A DNA stretch of 64,000 bases from NCBI RefSeq assembly GCF_019721995.1, contig NZ_BLYC01000002.1, forward strand, positions 62,001 to 126,000, given 5' to 3'. Within the stretch, counting starts at the first letter, position 1, and every line of letters begins with the position of its first letter. This DNA comes from Bathymodiolus japonicus methanotrophic gill symbiont (lineage in GTDB: Bacteria; Pseudomonadota; Gammaproteobacteria; Methylococcales; Methylomonadaceae). The notes beneath the pieces were generated by a model. The model saw only the letters and a program-made list of their open reading frames with translations. It was not told the DNA's origin and did no database searches. A program made the translations under genes and the position numbers. Below, piece after piece: positions 52,101 through 61,987 of this stretch.

Positions 52101-52702
52101 ATTTAACGGCGATAGAGGAATACAAGGCGCAATCCGAGCGCATGAATTTTCTTAATGAACAGAATGCTGATTTGCTGGAAGCACTAGAAACCTTAGAGCA
52201 AGCGATTGCAAAAATTGATGAAGAAAGTCGGCAGAGATTTAAGCAAACCTTTGATAAAATAAATAGCGGCTTGCAGGAAAAGTTTCCTAAACTATTTGGC
52301 GGTGGCAAGGCCTATTTATCATTAACCGATGATGACCTGCTGGAAAGCGGGGTAAATATTATTGCCCAGCCCCCTGGTAAGCGTAATAGTTCCATCCATT
52401 TGTTATCGGGTGGAGAAAAGGCATTAACCGCAGTCGCATTGGTATTTTCTATTTTTGATCTTAATCCGGCACCTTTTTGTCTGTTGGATGAGGTTGATGC
52501 GCCCTTAGATGAGGCGAATGTAAGGCGTTTTTCGGCAATGGTTGAGGAAATGTCTGCGAGCGTTCAATTTTTATATATTTCACATAATAAAGTGACCATG
52601 GAAATTGCGCAGCAACTAGCAGGTGTTACCATGAAGGAACCCGGTGTTTCACGTATGGTAGCGGTGGATATTCAAGAAGCAGTAGCAATGGCAGAGAATT
52701 AA
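49193..52702 (+). CDS. smc: Chromosome partition protein SMC
   Basis: 1169 residues. It is an ATPase of chromosome condensation and segregation. The head is formed by Walker A [20 protein letters not shown] (residue ~32) and, at the C-terminus, the signature [16 protein letters not shown] and Walker B [17 protein letters not shown]. Long coiled coils run at about 165-500 and 660-1000, with the hinge at about 510-640 ([25 protein letters not shown]). Start [19 protein letters not shown]. It is followed after 1 bp by zipA, so one operon. No scpAB is nearby. Confidence 0.98.
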   Translation: [1169 protein letters not shown]

Positions 52703-52703
52703 A

Positions 52704-53423
52704 ATGGATAAAGATTTACTAAGAATAGTCATTATTGCGGTGGGGGCCGTGGTTATTTTAGGCATGATTGTATGGGCAATGATGAGTAATGGCTCAAAGC
52801 GCAAGAAAATCAATTTCTATGACGATCACGACCCACTTGAAAATATAGATCCAAGCCTGGTTGTGAATACCGAGGATGACGATTTTGATATCGTTTCGAT
52901 CAGTACAGGAGATAATCCGTCACCGGTGGAAACGCGCTTAAATACGGAATATATGCAGGAAGCACTGCAAAGTGGGGCTGATGCAAATACGCAAACTTTT
53001 AATGTTACCGAAGAGCAAACGTCAGCAAGTGATTTGCCGCAGTTATTACAATTAAGCATTGTGGCAAAAACAGCAGCAGGCTTTAGCGTGATTCAGTTGG
53101 TAGAAGCATTTGAAAATGTAGGCTTAATCTATGGTAGTGTTAAGGTCTTTGAAAAGCTGGATGATTTAAATCAGGTTGATTATGCGGTTGCCAGTATGGC
53201 TGAACCGGGTATTTTTCCAGACGACAACTGGGAAAGCTATCTGTGTCCCGGCGTCACTTTTTTTATGCAGCCCAGAGAAGTCGAAGATGCCGCGCAGGTA
53301 TTTGATGAAATGATTGAAACAATAGGTCAATTATCGGCTGTGCTACAAGGCGACGTGCTGGATCAAGACCAGCAGCATTTAACCGAAGCAACCGTACAGC
53401 AGATTAGGGCAAGTCTGGTTTAA
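52704..53423 (+). CDS. zipA: Cell division protein ZipA
   Basis: 239 residues, short for ZipA. One N-terminal membrane helix (LRIVIIAVGAVVILGMIVWAMM), a linker rich in Asp, Asn and Thr (about 30-110), and the C-terminal FtsZ-binding domain (LLQLSIVAKTAAGFSVIQLVEAFENVGLIYGSVKVFEKL.. to ..CPGVTFFMQPREVEDAAQVFDEM). It anchors the FtsZ ring to the membrane. smc-zipA is the expected neighbourhood in gammaproteobacteria, though ligA does not follow as it often does. The start ATG is 1 bp after the smc stop, so translation is probably coupled. Confidence 0.93.
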   Translation: MDKDLLRIVIIAVGAVVILGMIVWAMMSNGSKRKKINFYDDHDPLENIDPSLVVNTEDDDFDIVSISTGDNPSPVETRLNTEYMQEALQSGADANTQTFNVTEEQTSASDLPQLLQLSIVAKTAAGFSVIQLVEAFENVGLIYGSVKVFEKLDDLNQVDYAVASMAEPGIFPDDNWESYLCPGVTFFMQPREVEDAAQVFDEMIETIGQLSAVLQGDVLDQDQQHLTEATVQQIRASLV

Positions 53424-53555
53424 ATAGCAGGTATGCGATTAAGGATAATATCCCTGTGAATTCATTTTTCTCATCGACTTGCCGTACAACATACGGTAAA
53501 GAAGCAAGCATCCTAGCAGGAATCTAGTGCAGCACTAGTAATAGTTAAAATACAG

Positions 53556-56500
53556 ATGTCCAAAACTGATACTTTATTAAAAAAATTTCACCAACTTTCT
53601 GAAGGTGAGCAACAGATTCTTATATCACTTGCTATTCTTTTTTACCCCACCCGCCAGACCAGACTGCAAGAGATTCTACGTGCATTAAATTGTGTAAAAC
53701 CTAAAGTTTATCAACAAATTGCAAAACCTCTAAGAGAAAAGCTCGTTAAGCAATGCTTTATTGAAGATACTCAATTTGGCTGGCGCTGTACTACCGGGGG
53801 AATTAGTGAGGTGTTAATGCGGATCGGAGTGCAACAATACTCTGATTTATTTGCCAAGCTAGCTAAGTTTAGTTTAGCCAGTAGGGATTATGTAGCTAAA
53901 CAATATCAATTAGTCGATAAAGTCAGGAGACTGCGATTTTTTCTTTATCTTGGTGAAGATAAGCAGTTTGAAGGATGTTTCCAGGAAATAGAATATGAGT
54001 TTCCTAAAGAAGCAATGTCTGCACTGGAATTACTATTTTTCTCACCTTTTGATCAAAGCTGGTTTGAATCACTAAATGACAATATTAAAGCATTTGTTTT
54101 ATCTAATTATGCTGAATACGGTTTTTTAAGTCTGCAGGATATTAGTTTTCCTTTACAGGAATTAGAGAGCAGTATTAATTCTAGTGATACTCGTTCTAAT
54201 GCAGCTCTTCTTACTTTAGCAAACTACAAAATTGCCCTTGGTCAATGCCAGGGTATAGAAAAGTTGATTAAACAGGATTATTCAGTGCGCGGTTTAATGC
54301 TAAGAGGCAGCTTATGCTTTTTAGAAAATCGTAATGATGCTGCTCTGGAACTCTATGCCGCCGCAGTGCAACAAATTAAAAAACAGACGCGCAAACGCAA
54401 TATATTTTTGCCAGGCATACATGGTTTCTTTTTTAATTTAGCCTTACTTAAAACCAGAGAGCCTGAAAATTTAAGTTACTTAAAGAAGCAATTAGCCATT
54501 ATTGTTAAATCCAAAGAAGAAGATTATTTTAAGGGCATTCAAATACAATTGCAGCATGGAGTTAATGTGATTCAGGGTCTGCAAAGAAATATGGCAGATA
54601 ATTCTTTATTGTTACTGCAAGTACATGATCCTTACGAAATCTTATTTTATAGCCTAATATTGTATTGGTGTGACTCACTTTCCCTAAGCAATGCAAATGA
54701 TGCCAGGTTTTTAGAAAAGTTAACAACATTTAGTATCCAGGCAGATCGGGTGGGGGCATTATTGTATGCGGCTGTGAGTGCAACGCTGCTACAAAAACTG
54801 GCAATAAAAGACTCTAAAATTAAACGCCTTGCTATTAAGTATAAAAATGCGAGTTGTGTTCATATAGTTGATTTAGTGCCGCGTGTAGAAAAATGGGAAA
54901 GAGCATTACAGGCTCTAACTCAGGTAAATGCGATAAATACTGATGATGCGGGCACCATGAATGCCGAATCACGAATGGCCTGGCTATTAACACTGCATGG
55001 TAACCACGCGATATTAGAGCCGCGCGAACAAAAAATAGCTAAATCAGGTCGCTGGACTAAAGGTCGTCCTGTTGCTCTAAAAAGACTGGCCTATGAGCGC
55101 GAGAACTTTGACTATTTAACCGATCAAGACAATCTTATTTGTAATCAGATTGAAGTAGAACATGAATCAAATTATTACGGGTATCGGCATACAGAGTATT
55201 ATTCTTTAGGCGGGAATGCGCTTGTTGCGGCGATAGGGCATCCATATGTTTATTGGGCGGCGGCATATAAATATGATACTCCTATAACCATTGGTAAAGC
55301 AGAACTCCAATTGCTCGTTACCAGCAAAGCAAAAAGCCTATTGATTTCCTTATATCCTGTGATTGGTGATGAATCCTTAGTTATTGAGAGAAAGGCGGAT
55401 AACGAAATACAGATCTATCAAGTCAGCACGCAGCACCGCCAGGTTGCTGAAATATTAGGCAGGAAAGGCTTAACTGTTCCACAGAAAGCCAAGCAACAAG
55501 TGATCGACTCAATTGCCGCAATTGCCTCTACTTTAACAGTGCAGTCTGATATTGGTATCGGTAGTCAGGTTCAGAACATTGAAAGTGTTGAGGCCGATGC
55601 CCGTCTGCATTTACATCTGCAACCGGTAGGTGAAGGCTTGCAGTGTGAAGTATTTATTCAGCCCTTCACAGATGCAGGCCCTATTTTTAAACCTGCAACA
55701 GGTGGTACGACAGTTGTAGCAGAAATTGATGGTAAACAAGTGCAAACCACTCGTGATTTTGCTGTTGAAAATCAGCATTTACAACAATTACTAGAACAAT
55801 GCCCTGAACTGTATCAAACAACAGACCAGAAATGGACTTTAGATGACCCCGAAATGGCTCTGGAAGCATTATTGAAAATACAGGAAGTGGGTGACCTGGT
55901 CGTGATGGAATGGCCTAAGGGGCAGAAAATTAAAGTAAGCCGTGAAGCAGGGTTAAAGCAGACGCATTTCTCAGTGCGTAAAGAAAAAGACTGGTTTAGC
56001 GTGTCAGGTGAAGTACAAATAGATGATGAACAAATCTATGATATGCAACGCTTAATCAATTTATTGCGGACGACATCAGGGCGGTTTTTAAAGCTGGAAG
56101 ATGGGCAATTTGTTGCACTCACCGGCGAATTGCGACAACGCCTGGATGATATTGCGGGTTTGGGTGAGCAAAAAGGTAATAAATTGCACTTCCATGGCTT
56201 AGCAGCACCGGCCTTAAATGAAGTGCTGGAAGGCATGGATGTTAAGGCAGGTAAGCAATGGAAAGATCAGCTTAAAAAACTGGCATCTATGGTAGATTTA
56301 GAGCCCGAAATTCCGTCTACTTTACAAGGTGAGCTGCGTGATTACCAGGTGGAAGGCTATCAATGGATGGCACGTCTAGCGCACTGGGGCGCAGGTGCTT
56401 GCTTAGCGGATGATATGGGGCTAGGGAAAACCATACAGGCACTCAGTTTAATATTATCTCGTGCGACGCTAGGACCTACATTGATAGTAGCACCGACTTC

Positions 56501-57722
56501 GGTGTGTATGAACTGGTTAGATGAAGCCCGGCATTTTGCACCGACACTCAATGTGCATCAGTTTGGGACAGGTGATCGACAGAAAACTATTGAGGAAGCC
56601 GCAGAGTTTGATATCGTCGTGTGTAGTTATGGATTGCTACAGACAGAAGCAGAATTACTGATAGACAAACAGTGGAGTACTATTGTTGCGGACGAAGCAC
56701 AGGCCATAAAAAATGGTTTAACCAAGCGCTCACAAGCTGCAATGGCACTGCAAGGTGATTTTAAATTAATCACCACCGGCACACCAATTGAAAACCATCT
56801 AGGTGAACTATGGAATTTATTTCATTTTATTAACCCTGGATTATTAGGTTCCTTGAAAAAGTTCAATGAGCGTTATGCGCAAGCGATAGAAAATAATAAA
56901 GATCATAGTGCTCAGCAGCGTTTAAAGAAATTACTCAGGCCGTTTATCTTACGCCGGCTTAAAAATGATGTGCTAAAAGAATTACCGGCTAAAACAGAAA
57001 TTACTATCCATGTTGAACTAAGTCAGGAAGAACGTGCTTTTTACGAAGCTATGCGCCGAAATGCAGTACAAGCTATGAAGGCAGCACAAGCCGAGGGGCA
57101 GCAAGCAGGACAGCAGCATCTTAAGGTGTTAGCCGAAATCATGAAACTGCGCCGTGCCTGTTGTCACCCTAAGTTAGTGATGCAAAACAGTCAAATAAGC
57201 AGTGCTAAATTACAGGCCTTTGGAGAGTTAGTCGATGAGCTTATTTCAAATCGGCATAAAGCTCTGGTATTTAGTCAGTTCGTTGGTCATTTAACGATTC
57301 TTAAAGAGTTATTAGATAAAAAAGACATCCACTATCAATACCTTGATGGCAGCACACCAGTTGCCAAGCGTAAAAAAGCAGTCAATGCCTTCCAGGCAGG
57401 TGAAGGAGATGTGTTTTTAATTAGCCTGAAAGCCGGTGGCTCGGGATTAAATCTAACCGCCGCTGATTATGTTATCCATATGGATCCCTGGTGGAATCCG
57501 GCAGTAGAAGATCAAGCTTCCGATAGAGCACACCGAATGGGACAGAAACGCCCGGTGACTATTTATCGTTTAGTGGCAAAAGATACAATTGAAGATAAAA
57601 TTGTCGATTTACACGCGCATAAACGTGATTTAGCCAGTAGTTTATTAGAGGGCGGCGAGGTTAGTGGTAAGATGTCGGTAAATGAAATGATGGAGTTGAT
57701 ACGCGAGGTTGAAGATGAATAG
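53556..57722 (+). CDS. SNF2-family DNA-dependent ATPase, long form (1388 residues)
   Basis: The C-terminal 450 residues form the two RecA-like SNF2/HepA domains: Q-region LRDYQVEGYQWMARL, Walker A LADDMGLGKTIQALS, DEAQ box TIVADEAQAIKN, motif III TTGTPIENHLGELW, motif V ISLKAGGSGLNLTAADY and motif VI EDQASDRAHRMGQKRPV. The ~900 residues before it have no motif I recognise; residues ~440-860 may include helicase-associated beta-rich regions. The family remodels protein-DNA or transcription complexes; the particular role here is unknown. It stands alone 132 bp after zipA. No methyltransferase, nuclease or other defence partner is adjacent, so a DISARM-like role is not supported. Confidence 0.85.
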   Translation: MSKTDTLLKKFHQLSEGEQQILISLAILFYPTRQTRLQEILRALNCVKPKVYQQIAKPLREKLVKQCFIEDTQFGWRCTTGGISEVLMRIGVQQYSDLFAKLAKFSLASRDYVAKQYQLVDKVRRLRFFLYLGEDKQFEGCFQEIEYEFPKEAMSALELLFFSPFDQSWFESLNDNIKAFVLSNYAEYGFLSLQDISFPLQELESSINSSDTRSNAALLTLANYKIALGQCQGIEKLIKQDYSVRGLMLRGSLCFLENRNDAALELYAAAVQQIKKQTRKRNIFLPGIHGFFFNLALLKTREPENLSYLKKQLAIIVKSKEEDYFKGIQIQLQHGVNVIQGLQRNMADNSLLLLQVHDPYEILFYSLILYWCDSLSLSNANDARFLEKLTTFSIQADRVGALLYAAVSATLLQKLAIKDSKIKRLAIKYKNASCVHIVDLVPRVEKWERALQALTQVNAINTDDAGTMNAESRMAWLLTLHGNHAILEPREQKIAKSGRWTKGRPVALKRLAYERENFDYLTDQDNLICNQIEVEHESNYYGYRHTEYYSLGGNALVAAIGHPYVYWAAAYKYDTPITIGKAELQLLVTSKAKSLLISLYPVIGDESLVIERKADNEIQIYQVSTQHRQVAEILGRKGLTVPQKAKQQVIDSIAAIASTLTVQSDIGIGSQVQNIESVEADARLHLHLQPVGEGLQCEVFIQPFTDAGPIFKPATGGTTVVAEIDGKQVQTTRDFAVENQHLQQLLEQCPELYQTTDQKWTLDDPEMALEALLKIQEVGDLVVMEWPKGQKIKVSREAGLKQTHFSVRKEKDWFSVSGEVQIDDEQIYDMQRLINLLRTTSGRFLKLEDGQFVALTGELRQRLDDIAGLGEQKGNKLHFHGLAAPALNEVLEGMDVKAGKQWKDQLKKLASMVDLEPEIPSTLQGELRDYQVEGYQWMARLAHWGAGACLADDMGLGKTIQALSLILSRATLGPTLIVAPTSVCMNWLDEARHFAPTLNVHQFGTGDRQKTIEEAAEFDIVVCSYGLLQTEAELLIDKQWSTIVADEAQAIKNGLTKRSQAAMALQGDFKLITTGTPIENHLGELWNLFHFINPGLLGSLKKFNERYAQAIENNKDHSAQQRLKKLLRPFILRRLKNDVLKELPAKTEITIHVELSQEERAFYEAMRRNAVQAMKAAQAEGQQAGQQHLKVLAEIMKLRRACCHPKLVMQNSQISSAKLQAFGELVDELISNRHKALVFSQFVGHLTILKELLDKKDIHYQYLDGSTPVAKRKKAVNAFQAGEGDVFLISLKAGGSGLNLTAADYVIHMDPWWNPAVEDQASDRAHRMGQKRPVTIYRLVAKDTIEDKIVDLHAHKRDLASSLLEGGEVSGKMSVNEMMELIREVEDE

Positions 57723-57723
57723 A

Positions 57724-57756
57724 TAGGGACACCATTCCTTCAAGGTATGGTGTCCC
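57724..57756 (+). terminator. Hairpin after the SNF2 gene
   Basis: AGGGACACCATTCC-TTCA-AGGTATGGTGTCCCT forms a strong stem starting one base after the stop codon. There is no T-run, so it may be a transcript-stabilising structure instead of a classical terminator. Confidence 0.5.
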
Positions 57757-58029
57757 TAATGCCCATGTTGCATTTAAGAAACACATTTATCCTGGAAAAC
57801 GCAGTTGAGCACAGATTTATTCACTAAACCGTGAAGCGTAGGACACTCACTCAACAGGGGGCAAGTTTTTACAATCATTATTTTTAATATTCAGCTGTTT
57901 ACAGTGTTATATAGCGATCAACTTCGGTTTCTAGGTATAGATGGATGATATTCATTGAGAGCTTTCTTATCATCCATCAAAATGATCAAAAGAGCTTGTG
58001 AACCAGAGCTGTTAAGGTAACGCGAGTTG

Positions 58030-58135
58030 CCTAAGTTAAGGACAGACTGTAGGATGTGCTGACGATAGGAAGCGTATATTTTCGATTGTACGCTTCGTTC
58101 CTCAGCACACTTTGCAACAGTTTGCCAAACTTAGG
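58030..58135. repeat. Large palindromic intergenic repeat (about 106 bp)
   Basis: Outer arms CCTAAGTTAAGGACAGACTGT and ACAGTTTGCCAAACTTAGG, inner arms TGTGCTGACGATAGGAAGCGT and ACGCTTCGTTCCTCAGCACA, with an AT-rich centre. There is no coding content. Probably a small non-autonomous palindromic element. Confidence 0.6.
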
Positions 58136-58172
58136 AGAATTCAATAACACCCGAGTCTGATTTGTCTTTTGA

Positions 58173-58241
58173 CTTCACAGACGCACTAGAAAAATTTTTC
58201 ATAGCCTGCTATGTGCCAATTTCACTAATACGCCTGTGAAG
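58173..58241. repeat. Palindromic repeat (69 bp)
   Basis: CTTCACAGACGCACTAG pairs imperfectly (13 of 17) with CTAATACGCCTGTGAAG, with an inner hairpin ATAGCCTGCTAT. MITE-D inserted 16 bp to its right. The rest of 57757-58257 has no gene that I can support. Confidence 0.55.
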
Positions 58242-58257
58242 CTAAAAATCTGTGCAA

Positions 58258-58461
58258 CTGAAGTTTCCCAATAATTATTTATGGTAAAATTGAAACTATG
58301 CTACAACTATATGAAAAAAACAGTCTTTTCATTCGTTTCAAATGCTATTGCCTAAGGGGAATTAAGTAGGGGTTTGCTATAAACATGGCAAAACCACCTA
58401 AAATAAACCTCGATACACCAGCATTGTGTATTTCAGCTACTCAATAATTGGGAAACTTCAG
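58258..58461 (+). mobile_element. MITE-D, complete and unoccupied (204 bp)
   Basis: Same length as the copy at 35.3 kb, flanked by CTGTGCAA at 58250-58257 and 58462-58469. It is the cleanest 8-bp duplication for this family. Confidence 0.95.
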
Positions 58462-58597
58462 CTGTGCAATACTTGCGGGTTTTATTAAATCTTTGAGCTC
58501 TTTAATGGCCTTGGGGTCTGAACGCCGACGTTGAACGGCTATAAAAGTGATATTGGAAACGGTTATTTTTGATGCTACTGACATTATGAAAATAAGA
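58462..58597 (-). pseudogene. Short coding remnant of uncertain origin
   Basis: On the reverse strand a frame from ATG about 58587 reads MSVASKITVSNITFIAVQRR then RSDPKAIKELKDLIKPASIAQ and runs into MITE-D. The stretch DPKAIKELKDLIKPA resembles part of a periplasmic solute-binding protein (sulfate/molybdate type), but this is weak. A CGCTG element bounds its other side at 58598. Confidence 0.25.
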
Positions 58598-58892
58598 TTG
58601 GGGAGTCGCTATTTTTGCGAAAGCTTGTTTTGGGCATCCCAGCCCAAGCAAGCAGCAAAAACTTAACGCGACCACTTATGCCTCCGGCGGCCCCGATTCG
58701 TCCTCGTCACCTCGTCCCGACCCAACAAGGGGTCGGAACATAGGCTCCAAATGACTTGACGCCGTGTCGGATGGCCTTTTATTTTGTCTCCACCTTCGCT
58801 AACGCTCAGACTCCGACAAAATAACGGCCCTACGGCTATCGCGGACTAAAAATCATCACTTCGCTTAGGCTCCGTTTCCCTGATTTTCAGCG
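58598..58892 (-). mobile_element. CGCTG element, type L1R2 (295 bp)
   Basis: Complete copy with AA as the R2-terminal dinucleotide (TT at 58598-58599 on this strand). The original target is not known. It ends 143 bp before acnB, so it may lie in or near that gene's upstream region. Confidence 0.85.
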
Positions 58893-59035
58893 TAGGAATA
58901 TATGCATTTTGATCACTGGTTGAAAGGAATTGAGCCCTCGCCCCTTCGAATATAGATTGTGACAGGGATGGTAAAGAGTTAACCGCCATACCGTGTATGA
59001 GAATGATAAATTTACAATAGAGAATAGGTTATTAA

Positions 59036-61630
59036 ATGTCTACAGACACATTAAACCCAACTGAAGTATTAGCACAATACCGACAGCATGTAGAAGCAAG
59101 AGCAAAGCAGGGCGTTGTACCACAGCCGCTAAATGTTGAACAAGTAACAGCAGTTGTGGAACTAATTAAGCAACCACCTGCAGGTGAAGCAGACTTTTTA
59201 TTAGAATTATTGACTTACCGCGTACCTGCTGGAGTGGATGAAGCCGCCTATGTTAAGGCTGGGTTCCTTGCCGCGATTGCAAAAGGTGAAGTCACTTCCG
59301 CTATTATCGGTCCGCCGCGTGCGACTGAACTTCTAGGAACCATGTTAGGTGGATACAATATCGCGCCGCTTATTGATTTGCTAGATGTTGACGTATTAGC
59401 TCCTATCGCAGCAAAAGCCTTGTCACATACCTTATTGGTATTCGATGCTTTTCATGATGTGCAGGAAAAAGCGGATGCAGGTAATCAGTTTGCTGAGAAA
59501 ATTATTAAATCCTGGGCTGAAGCAGAGTGGTTTACCAGCAAAGCCGAAGTGCCTGAAAAATTAACGGTCACTGTGTTTAAAGTGACAGGTGAAACCAATA
59601 CTGATGATTTATCACCTGCGCCGGATGCCTGGTCGCGTCCTGATATTCCATTACATGCCCAGGCGATGTTAAAAATTCCCAGAGAGGGGATAACTAATGC
59701 AGAACAGCAAATCAATGAGCTAAAAGCAAAAGGCTTTCCAGTCGCTTATGTAGGTGATGTCGTAGGTACGGGCTCTTCACGTAAGTCAGCAACGAATTCT
59801 GTGTTGTGGTTTACAGGGGATGATATTCCCTATGTGCCTAATAAACGCGCAGGTGGTGTGTGTATCGGTGGGAAAATCGCCCCTATTTTCTTTAACACCA
59901 TGGAAGATTCGGGTGCATTGCCATTTGAGTGCGATGTAGAAAACATGGCGATGGGCGATGTGATTGATATTTATCCCTATCAGGGCGTGGTTCAGCGCCA
60001 TGACAGCGATGAAGTCGTGTGTGAATTTAGCTTGAAAACTGAAATTCTATTAGATGAGGTTCGTGCGGGTGGACGTATTCCTTTGATCATAGGGCGCGGC
60101 TTGACCGATCGTGCGCGTAAAGCTCTGAACCTTGAGCCTTCCACTGTATTTCGTAGACCTGGGGATGCAGAACAAAGTACTAAGGGCTTTACCTTGGCGC
60201 AGAAAATGGTGGGTAAGGCCTGCGGTGTTGCAGGTGTGCGGCCTAATACTTATTGTGAACCACATATGACGACTGTCGGTTCACAAGATACTACCGGACC
60301 GATGACTCGTGACGAGTTGAAAGACCTGGCATGTTTAGGGTTTTCTGCGGATCTAGTCTTGCAATCCTTTTGCCACACTGCAGCTTATCCTAAGCCGATT
60401 GATGTGGAGATGCAGCACACCCTGCCTGATTTTATTATGAATCGTGGTGGCGTTGCTTTACGTCCGGGCGATGGTATTATTCACTCCTGGTTGAACCGCA
60501 TGTTATTACCAGACACGGTCGGGACTGGGGGAGACTCGCATACCCGTTTCCCCATTGGGATTTCATTTCCGGCCGGATCAGGTCTGGTCGCTTTTGCTGC
60601 TGCAACTGGGGTAATGCCACTGGATATGCCGGAATCGGTGTTAGTGCGCTTTAACGGTGAAATGCAGCCGGGTATAACTTTACGGGATCTGGTGAATGCT
60701 ATTCCTCTGGCTGCGATTAAACAAGGTTTATTAACCGTTGAGAAAAAAGGTAAGAAAAATGTCTTTTCAGGGCGCGTGTTAGAAATCGAAGGATTACCCG
60801 ATTTAAAAGTCGAGCAGGCATTTGAGTTGTCGGATGCCTCGGCAGAACGCTCCTCAGCAGGTTGTACAATTCGTCTGGGAGAAGCGCCAATACGTGAATA
60901 TATCAATTCAAATATTACCATGTTGAAATGGATGATATCTGAAGGTTATGGCGATGCGCGTACGATTAAGCGCCGAGTGCAGGAAATGCAGGGCTGGCTT
61001 ACCAACCCGGTATTGATGGAGCCAGATGCCGATGCTGAATATCATACTGTGCTGGATATTGATATCAGTGCCATTAAAGAACCTATCATGGCATGCCCGA
61101 ATGACCCTGATGATGTAAAAACATTATCGGATGTTGCAGGTACTAAAATTGATGAAGTCTTTTTAGGCTCTTGTATGACTAATATTGGCCATTTTCGTGC
61201 CGCGGGTAAGCTATTAGATAAACTGCAAGGGCAGGTGCCGACCAAACTGTGGATCGCGCCACCGACAAAAATGGATCAGGACAAGTTAACCGATGAGGGG
61301 TATTACAGAATTTTTGGTAAATCAGGCGCACGTACAGAAATGCCTGGCTGTTCATTATGTATGGGCAATCAGGCACGAGTTGCGGATAATGCGACAGTAG
61401 TTTCAACATCAACGCGGAACTTTCCCAGCCGTTTGGGTAAAGATGCCAATGTTTATTTAGCCTCTGCAGAACTGGCAGCAGTATGCTCTATTTTAGGCAG
61501 GATTCCTACTGCTGAAGAATATAGAGTCTATGCACAACAGATAGATGAAACGGCTGATGATTCTTATCGCTATTTGAATTTTGATCAGATTAAAACTTAT
61601 CAGGATAAGGCAGATACGGTTGAGGTTTGA
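59036..61630 (+). CDS. acnB: Aconitate hydratase B
   Basis: 864 residues, the usual AcnB length. It isomerises citrate and isocitrate in the TCA cycle using a 4Fe-4S cluster. The AcnB-specific N-terminal HEAT-like domain ([21 protein letters not shown]..) comes first, then the swivel domain and catalytic core. Cluster Cys residues are visible in [16 protein letters not shown] and [18 protein letters not shown], and substrate residues lie in [21 protein letters not shown]. It is monocistronic as seen here. The 143 bp before it end at a CGCTG element, so its promoter is in that short stretch or was displaced. Confidence 0.97.
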   Translation: MSTDTLNPTEVLAQYRQHVEARAKQGVVPQPLNVEQVTAVVELIKQPPAGEADFLLELLTYRVPAGVDEAAYVKAGFLAAIAKGEVTSAIIGPPRATELLGTMLGGYNIAPLIDLLDVDVLAPIAAKALSHTLLVFDAFHDVQEKADAGNQFAEKIIKSWAEAEWFTSKAEVPEKLTVTVFKVTGETNTDDLSPAPDAWSRPDIPLHAQAMLKIPREGITNAEQQINELKAKGFPVAYVGDVVGTGSSRKSATNSVLWFTGDDIPYVPNKRAGGVCIGGKIAPIFFNTMEDSGALPFECDVENMAMGDVIDIYPYQGVVQRHDSDEVVCEFSLKTEILLDEVRAGGRIPLIIGRGLTDRARKALNLEPSTVFRRPGDAEQSTKGFTLAQKMVGKACGVAGVRPNTYCEPHMTTVGSQDTTGPMTRDELKDLACLGFSADLVLQSFCHTAAYPKPIDVEMQHTLPDFIMNRGGVALRPGDGIIHSWLNRMLLPDTVGTGGDSHTRFPIGISFPAGSGLVAFAAATGVMPLDMPESVLVRFNGEMQPGITLRDLVNAIPLAAIKQGLLTVEKKGKKNVFSGRVLEIEGLPDLKVEQAFELSDASAERSSAGCTIRLGEAPIREYINSNITMLKWMISEGYGDARTIKRRVQEMQGWLTNPVLMEPDADAEYHTVLDIDISAIKEPIMACPNDPDDVKTLSDVAGTKIDEVFLGSCMTNIGHFRAAGKLLDKLQGQVPTKLWIAPPTKMDQDKLTDEGYYRIFGKSGARTEMPGCSLCMGNQARVADNATVVSTSTRNFPSRLGKDANVYLASAELAAVCSILGRIPTAEEYRVYAQQIDETADDSYRYLNFDQIKTYQDKADTVEV

Positions 61631-61701
61631 TTATATAGAGTACGCATTGCAAATCGTACAAATATTTTTGCAAGAATTTTATCATGGACATAGGAAAGAT
61701 A

Positions 61702-61987
61702 ATGACTGCTATCCACAGTAGTCAGGTAAAAATTAGTCATCATGCGGATGACGAAGGGTTGGTGGTTGTTTGACATATGAAGAAATATATTGTTCTGTTC
61801 ATCATGGCGAAGTGATTAAAACGATACTCCTTATCCTAGTGGTTTGATTTTTGGAAGGCATTTTTCAGGTGAACCGATTCGCAGTGTACGGACTTAGAAT
61901 CCAACGAGCCAGTGGGCGGTATTAATTACAGTTTACAGACCAGATCCGAATCGATGGGCTCGATGGAAAGTGAGAGTGAAGCAATGA
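61702..61987 (+). pseudogene. DUF4258-like toxin, frameshifted
   Basis: Across frames the sequence reads MTAIHSSQVKISHHADDEG.., LTYEEIYCSVHHGEVIKT, YPSGLIFGRHFSGEPIRSV, NPTSQWAVLITVYRPDPNRW and ends WKVRVKQ-stop. This is the DUF4258 pattern, usually paired with a YgiT-type antitoxin. Two or more frameshifts and an in-frame TAG near 61897 inactivate it. The stop TGA (61985) overlaps the ATG of the next gene, as in intact pairs. Confidence 0.7.

Noticed and set aside
53556-57722. Defence system (DISARM-like) built around the SNF2 ATPase
   Set aside because: No methyltransferase, nuclease, DUF1998 or phospholipase-D gene is adjacent; neighbours are zipA and non-coding repeats.
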